NCBI GenBank assembly: GCA_964434345.1 | Contig: CAYSUY010000152.1 | Location: forward strand, 1-10,506 | DNA length: 10,506 nucleotides | Reading direction: 5' to 3' | DNA from: CAIOSQ01 sp964434345 | Lineage (GTDB): Bacteria; Pseudomonadota; Alphaproteobacteria; CACIAM-22H2 | Shown: in pieces, positions 7,347 to 10,506 of the stretch | How positions within the stretch are numbered: position 1 is the stretch's first letter | Layout of the letters: each line of letters opens with the position of its first letter | Program-made: the position numbers and the translations under genes | The notes under the pieces: model-generated | Seen by the model: the letters and a program-made list of their open reading frames with translations, nothing else | Told to the model about the DNA's origin: nothing | Databases searched by the model: none

Positions 7347-7360
7347 CGCGCGCGCGCGCG
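7347..7360. repeat. (CG)7 alternating tract
   Basis: Seven perfect CG dinucleotides lie in the 98-bp spacer between the HicA-like and DUF1289 genes. Alternating CG can adopt left-handed Z-DNA under supercoiling. In a GC-rich genome this could be chance. The rest of the spacer (7299-7396) shows no other clear signal. Confidence 0.6.
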
Positions 7361-7396
7361 TAGCCCGCGGCCAAAACGTCGCAGCCCCGCGACAGG

Positions 7397-7582
7397 TCAG
7401 CGCATCTCGGGAACCTTTTCGCGCTCGCGTCGCCAGTCGCGCAGACGTGCGAGGATGCGCGCGCGGGCCGGCTCGTCGAGATCGGGCCAGCCTGCGATCT
7501 CGTCGACGCTACGGCCGCAGCCGACGCAAAGGCGCGTGCGCGGATCGAGCCGGCATACGGCGATGCAGGGGCTCGCGCTCAT
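7397..7582 (-). CDS. DUF1289 family small cysteine protein
   Basis: A 61-residue protein with the DUF1289 signature: PCIAVCRLDPRTRLCVGCGRS with C6, C10, C19 and C22, followed by VDEIAGWPDL and a basic helical tail (RILARLRDWRREREK). The four cysteines are spaced as a likely zinc or Fe-S site. Function of the family is unknown; members are widespread in Proteobacteria as short free-standing proteins or fused to other domains. The ATG at 7582 leaves only four residues before the motif, as is usual, although no strong ribosome site is seen; a longer open frame reaching 7777 runs into the neighbouring gene in another frame and is not believable. It lies 26 bp after the VOC gene and is probably translated from the same message. 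Confidence 0.85.
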   Translation of the reverse strand: MSASPCIAVCRLDPRTRLCVGCGRSVDEIAGWPDLDEPARARILARLRDWRREREKVPEMR

Positions 7583-7608
7583 GCGCGGCGTGGCGGCCGC
7601 CTGCCGGC

Positions 7609-8007
7609 TCAGCGCTGCAGCGGTTCGAAGAACGTGACCACGACGCCGTCGGGGTCGAGCATCGCGAATTCGCGGCTGCCCCAGGGCTTCTGGGCCAGCT
7701 TGCCGTCCGGATGGACGACCCCGCGATTGACGCAGCGCGCGTAGAGCGAATCGATGCCGTCGACGCGGATGCGGCACCCGGCCGTCTCGAGCGCCCGGGG
7801 ATCGTCGCAGCGGAAGAAGTGGATCTCGGCGCCGTCGCGCTTCATGCCGGCATGCTCGGTCGGTTCGCCGCGGGCGAAATCCCGGCGGAAGCCGAGCACG
7901 GATTCGAAAAAGGTCAGCGTCGCGTCGACGTCGCGCGCCGGCAGCATCGGCACGGCGAAGGCGAAGATCGTTTCGGGAATGTCGAGGTGTCTGTGCGCCA
8001 TGGCCAT
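7609..8007 (-). CDS. VOC (glyoxalase/bleomycin-resistance fold) protein
   Basis: A 132-residue single-unit VOC protein. It shows two beta-alpha-beta-beta-beta modules: AVPMLPARDVDATLTFFESVLGFRR (18-42) with EIHFF (61-65), then CRIRVDGIDSLYARCVNRGV (78-97) with the closing strand FAMLDPDGVVVTFFEP (114-129). The usual first-strand metal ligand (His or Gln) is absent, H63 and E128 remain, so it resembles the bleomycin-resistance-type binding proteins more than metal-dependent glyoxalase I. The ligand is unknown. The ATG at 8007 is followed by a second ATG at 8001; either may be used. The same frame stays open to 8472, but that extension overlaps a better gene and is low-complexity arginine-rich. 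It lies 28 bp after the upstream gene; a short 6-bp GC hairpin (8018-8023 with 8029-8034) is in the gap. Confidence 0.83.
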   Translation of the reverse strand: MAMAHRHLDIPETIFAFAVPMLPARDVDATLTFFESVLGFRRDFARGEPTEHAGMKRDGAEIHFFRCDDPRALETAGCRIRVDGIDSLYARCVNRGVVHPDGKLAQKPWGSREFAMLDPDGVVVTFFEPLQR

Positions 8008-8035
8008 CCTGTCCTGTCCGCCCGTCCGGGGCGGG

Positions 8036-8368
8036 TCACAGAATGATCGAGACGCTGCGTGGTCCGGAAGCGGAAAGGCGGTCGGCGCGCGCATAGGCGC
8101 CCCGCGCGCCGCGCCAATCCTCGATATGCGCCTGGGTGCCGGGATCGCGCTGGGCCAGATACTGGGCCACGAACCCGGCGGGCATCGCGGGCGGCGGGCG
8201 GCGCATGGGCGCGCGCTGCTCGCGCCAGGCCGCCCAGCCCGACGCGTCGCCCTCGTCCTGCGCGTGCGCAGCGTCCCGTTCCGCCTGGCGGGGCGGCAGG
8301 ATCTCGACGCGGTCGGCGCTGCGAGGCGCGTAGCGTGTCGCGAGGGCTGTAAGGGCGAGCGGTTGCAT
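8036..8368 (-). CDS. Hypothetical protein, 110 residues
   Basis: I do not recognise a named family. The reading frame is supported by its position at the head of the minus-strand group, a GGAA upstream of the ATG at 8368, and a composition unlike the arginine-rich shadows in the other frames. The N-terminus is MQPLALTALATRYAPRSA, the middle is proline- and charge-rich with VEILPPRQAERDAAHAQDEG, and the most structured segment is PAGFVAQYLAQRDPG (63-77), an amphipathic helix, followed by AHIEDWRGARGAYARADRL. No signal peptide or membrane segment is visible. A TTG at 8425 could extend it by 19 residues but would start inside the AT-rich regulatory island. Its AT-rich upstream region is shared with the divergent PAS-GGDEF-EAL gene. 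Confidence 0.55.
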   Translation of the reverse strand: MQPLALTALATRYAPRSADRVEILPPRQAERDAAHAQDEGDASGWAAWREQRAPMRRPPPAMPAGFVAQYLAQRDPGTQAHIEDWRGARGAYARADRLSASGPRSVSIIL

Positions 8369-8410
8369 CGCGGTTTTCCGAGGCGAGCATAGGTGCGGGC
8401 GATGCGACGT

Positions 8411-8463
8411 TTCAATAGAAACCAATTAAAATCATAGTTAATGATGAATTCATCACTTATAAT
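8411..8463. promoter_or_regulatory. AT-rich divergent promoter island
   Basis: Only 11 of these 53 bases are G or C, in a window that is otherwise strongly GC-rich. On the plus strand a perfect TATAAT lies at 8458-8463, pointing to the PAS-GGDEF-EAL gene and giving a leader of about 125 bases; the -35 at 17-bp spacing (TAGTTA, 8435-8440) is poor. On the minus strand TATGAT (complement of 8431-8436) is a possible -10 for the hypothetical gene. In the leader, GAAGC-CTA-GCTTC (8502-8514) forms a small hairpin. The rest of the 227-bp spacer shows nothing clear. Confidence 0.6.
8442..8455. promoter_or_regulatory. Perfect 14-bp palindrome, candidate operator
   Basis: TGATGAATTCATCA reads identically on both strands. 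It lies in the spacer just upstream of the TATAAT at 8458-8463 and also beside the minus-strand -10 candidate. This is where a dimeric repressor would block either promoter. No regulator gene in the window is an obvious partner. Confidence 0.5.
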
Positions 8464-8595
8464 CGGGCTCAAGCCAGCAGATTCACCTCGTGTTAAGATC
8501 TGAAGCCTAGCTTCGGCAAGACGTGCGCGACTCCGACACGGGGCGCGGGCGCGACGAAAACCTCCTCCCTCGAATTCAAGGGACAGACGCGGTCC

Positions 8596-10337
8596 ATGCA
8601 GGACACGGTGCCAGAAGGGCAGCGGTTACTGACGGCTCTCCTAGCCGCCTCGGATATCGCCTACGCCTGGAACGTTCGCTCCGGAGCCATCGAATGGCTG
8701 TCGGATCCGGCGGTGCTTGGCGCGCAGTTCGCGTCGATCCGCAACGCCGATTCGCTCGCCGCGCGCATCCATGCGGAGGACGCGACCAATCGCGCCGAGG
8801 CGCTCGCCCGGCATCTGGCCGGCGGCGGCGCCGAACCCTACGAGTGCGAATACCGGATCCGCGACGATCACGACGATCCGGTCTGGGTCCATGATCGCGG
8901 GGTCGCCGTCTATGACGCCGCCGGGCAGCCCGTCTCGATCACCGGCATCCTGCGCCTGGTGGGCGCGCGCAAGGCACGCGAGGCGCAGCTCGAATATCTC
9001 GCCAACCACGACGAACTCACCGGTCATTACAACCGCGTGCGCCTGCGCGATGCTCTGGAACATGCGCTGGGATCGGCGCGCCGCTACGGCGTCGCCGGCG
9101 CGTATCTCGTCGTGGGGATCGACAAGCTCGGCCCCATCAATGACGCGTTCGGCTTCGATGCGGCGGATGCGGTGGTCGTCGCGATTGGGCGCCTGCTCGA
9201 CCGCAGCCTGCGCAACACCGACATCATCGGCCGGATCGGCGCCGACCGCTTCGGCGTCGTCCTCAGCCATTCGCCGGTGGTCGATCTCGCGATCACCGCC
9301 GAAAAGATCCTGTCCGCTGTGCGGCAGGCACGCATCGACACCGAGGGCGGCGAGTTGCATGTCACCGTCTCGATCGGCGGCGTCGCCTTCCAGGACAATC
9401 CGCCCGCTGTCGCGGACATCATGAGCCGCGGCGATTCGGCCTTGCAGACCGCCGAGCAGCAGGGCCGCGACTGCTTCGCCCTCTACCAGGACGCGCCGTC
9501 GCATCGCGAGCAGCGCCGCCATGCGATGTGGGTGGTGGAGGAGGTCCAGTCGGGCCTCAAGGACGGGCGCGTCATGCTCGCCTTCCAGCCGATCGTCGAT
9601 GCGCTCAACCACAAGCCCGATCATTACGAGTGCCTGATCCGGCTGCGGCGCCGCAACGGTCAGGTCATCGCCGCCGCATCCTTCGTGCCGCTCGTCGAGC
9701 AATCGGGGCTGATGCGCCAGGTCGATCGCCGCGCGCTCGAACTGGCGGTCGAGGAACTCTGCGCCTACCCGGATGTCCGCCTGGCGGTCAACGTGTCGGG
9801 CCATACGACNNNNNNNNNNGCGACCGCAACTGGCTGCGGACGCTCGGGACGCTGGTGCGCGGCATCCCCGAGGTCGCGCAGCGCCTGACGGTGGAGATCA
9901 CCGAGACCGTGGCGCTTCAGGACATCGACGAGACGGCGCGCTTCGTGCGCAAGCTGCGCGATCTCGGCTGCCGCGTGTCCCTCGACGATTTCGGCGCCGG
10001 CTATACGAGCTTCCGCAATCTCAAGGCGCTTGAAGTCGATTGCGTCAAGATCGACGGCTCCTTCGTGCGTGGCCTGTCGGACAACATCGACAACCAGCTC
10101 TTCGTGCGTACGCTGATCGGTCTCGCCGACGGCCTCGGGCTGTTCACGGTCGCGGAATGCGTCGAGAACGATCAGGACGCAGCCCTGCTCACCCGCCGCG
10201 GCGTGCGGTTCATGCAGGGTTGGCGCTTCGGAAAGCCGAGCATCGAGCGTCCCTGGCTGATCCCCGCGTCGTCGAGCCAGACGGGCGTCGCGCTGCCCAA
10301 GCTGACGGTCGTCAACGGCGGTCGTGCTGGAGCCTGA
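8596..10337 (+). CDS. PAS-GGDEF-EAL protein, likely c-di-GMP phosphodiesterase (interrupted by assembly gap)
   Basis: Residues from about 10-125 form a PAS_3-like sensor domain, 135-298 a GGDEF domain, and about 305 onward an EAL domain that breaks c-di-GMP. The cyclase domain looks dead: the signature reads GADRF (215-219) and the metal aspartate of the DxD strand is G174 (GIDKLGPIND). The EAL domain keeps the residues needed for hydrolysis: E345 (YECLIRL), N399 (VNVSG) and, after the gap, EITET, DDFGAG, VKIDGS, AECVE and the Q of MQGWRFGKP. The frame changes across the ten N at 9810-9819; both sides are clean coding sequence of one gene, so this is a gap-size artefact rather than a pseudogene. 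If the true gap is two bases the protein has 577 residues. No membrane segment, so cytosolic. The ATG at 8596 has only a distant AAGGGA (8578-8583). Confidence 0.9.
9810..9819. other. Assembly gap (10 N)
   Basis: Ten N interrupt the EAL domain between the codons for VNVSGHT and DRNWL. The coding frame before the gap and the frame after it can only be joined if the true number of bases is 2 modulo 3, so the stated length of ten is a placeholder. Confidence 0.98.
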
Positions 10338-10343
10338 GGGCGT

Positions 10344-10506
10344 TCAGGTCCTGGTCAGCGCCGCGAGCTGGCGCTGGATCGCTTCCATCTGGCGCTGAAG
10401 ATCCTGCAGCGACGGCGCGGCCCCCGGCTTCGTCGGCTCGCCGGCCTTGGCCGGACTGGGGCCGGTCGCGCCCGCGTTGCCCGTCTGGCCCGTACCCGCC
10501 GAGCCT
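10344..10506 (-). CDS. C-terminal tail of an unidentified protein (start outside window)
   Basis: The minus strand is open from the window edge to a TGA at 10344-10346, giving 53 residues. The first part is a flexible Gly/Ala/Thr/Pro-rich linker (GSAGTGQTGNAGATGPSPAK), the second a short amphipathic coiled-coil helix LQDLQRQMEAIQRQLAALTRT. A low-complexity linker followed by such a helix is seen at the end of several regulators, among them the polyhydroxyalkanoate repressor PhaR, but this tail alone does not identify the protein. The stop faces that of the EAL gene with 6 bp between them. Codon use has the GC-rich third positions of the other genes. Confidence 0.55.
   Translation of the reverse strand, partial: GSAGTGQTGNAGATGPSPAKAGEPTKPGAAPSLQDLQRQMEAIQRQLAALTRT

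Noticed and set aside
8008..8472. N-terminal extension of the VOC protein to 287 residues
   Set aside because: The added part is arginine/proline-rich shadow sequence overlapping a better gene in another frame; the VOC domain begins right after the ATG at 8007.
9528..10337. A separate gene starting at 9528 for the second half of the EAL domain
   Set aside because: Its first 90 residues are out-of-frame reading of the EAL protein; the EAL sequence starts only after the N gap, so this is the continuation of the gene from 8596.

Overview
The window is GC-rich bacterial chromosome (third positions strongly G/C) from what looks like an alphaproteobacterium, probably of the Rhodospirillales or a related group. 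This rests on gene content and protein style: gltBD order, a DUF1289 protein, a XylX-type sugar-acid dehydratase and a short-spaced, densely packed layout. The assignment is inference from memory, not a search. A run of ten N at 9810-9819 shows that the source is a draft assembly with a scaffold join inside a gene.

Layout. (1) 1-2634, plus strand: the 3' end of gltB and all of gltD, the two subunits of NADPH-dependent glutamate synthase. They end at a strong hairpin (2665-2692) shared with the convergent operon. (2) 2697-5408, minus strand: a tight three-gene operon transcribed as FAH-family 2-keto-3-deoxy-sugar-acid dehydratase (XylX type), then histidine phosphatase, then aldose-1-epimerase-like protein, with a 7-bp gap and an ATGA overlap. 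This looks like a small carbohydrate or sugar-acid unit. (3) 5409-5575: divergent intergenic region with an inverted repeat. (4) 5576-6970, plus strand: a full-length glutamine-synthetase-fold enzyme. It keeps the metal and arginine ligands but has lost every residue of the ammonium site, so it probably joins something other than ammonia. (5) 7032-8368, minus strand: four small genes (HicA-like, DUF1289, VOC/glyoxalase fold, and an unrecognised 110-residue protein). (6) 8369-8595: promoter region holding a sharp AT-rich island with a perfect 14-bp palindrome next to a consensus TATAAT. (7) 8596-10337, plus strand: a PAS-GGDEF-EAL protein, frame-broken only by the N gap, with a degenerate cyclase domain and an intact phosphodiesterase residue set. 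(8) 10344 to the end, minus strand: the C-terminal tail of an unidentified protein.

How the genes may work together: GltBD converts glutamine plus 2-oxoglutarate to two glutamate. The dehydratase family in the neighbouring operon is known from the Weimberg pathway, which ends in 2-oxoglutarate, so a carbon-nitrogen link is possible but only inferred. The glutamine-synthetase-like gene next door is more likely a gamma-glutamyl-amine type ligase than a second glutamine synthetase. The EAL protein is a likely c-di-GMP phosphodiesterase and appears unrelated to the metabolic genes. I see no CRISPR array, mobile element, tRNA or rRNA. The best candidate for something undescribed is the glutamine-synthetase paralogue.
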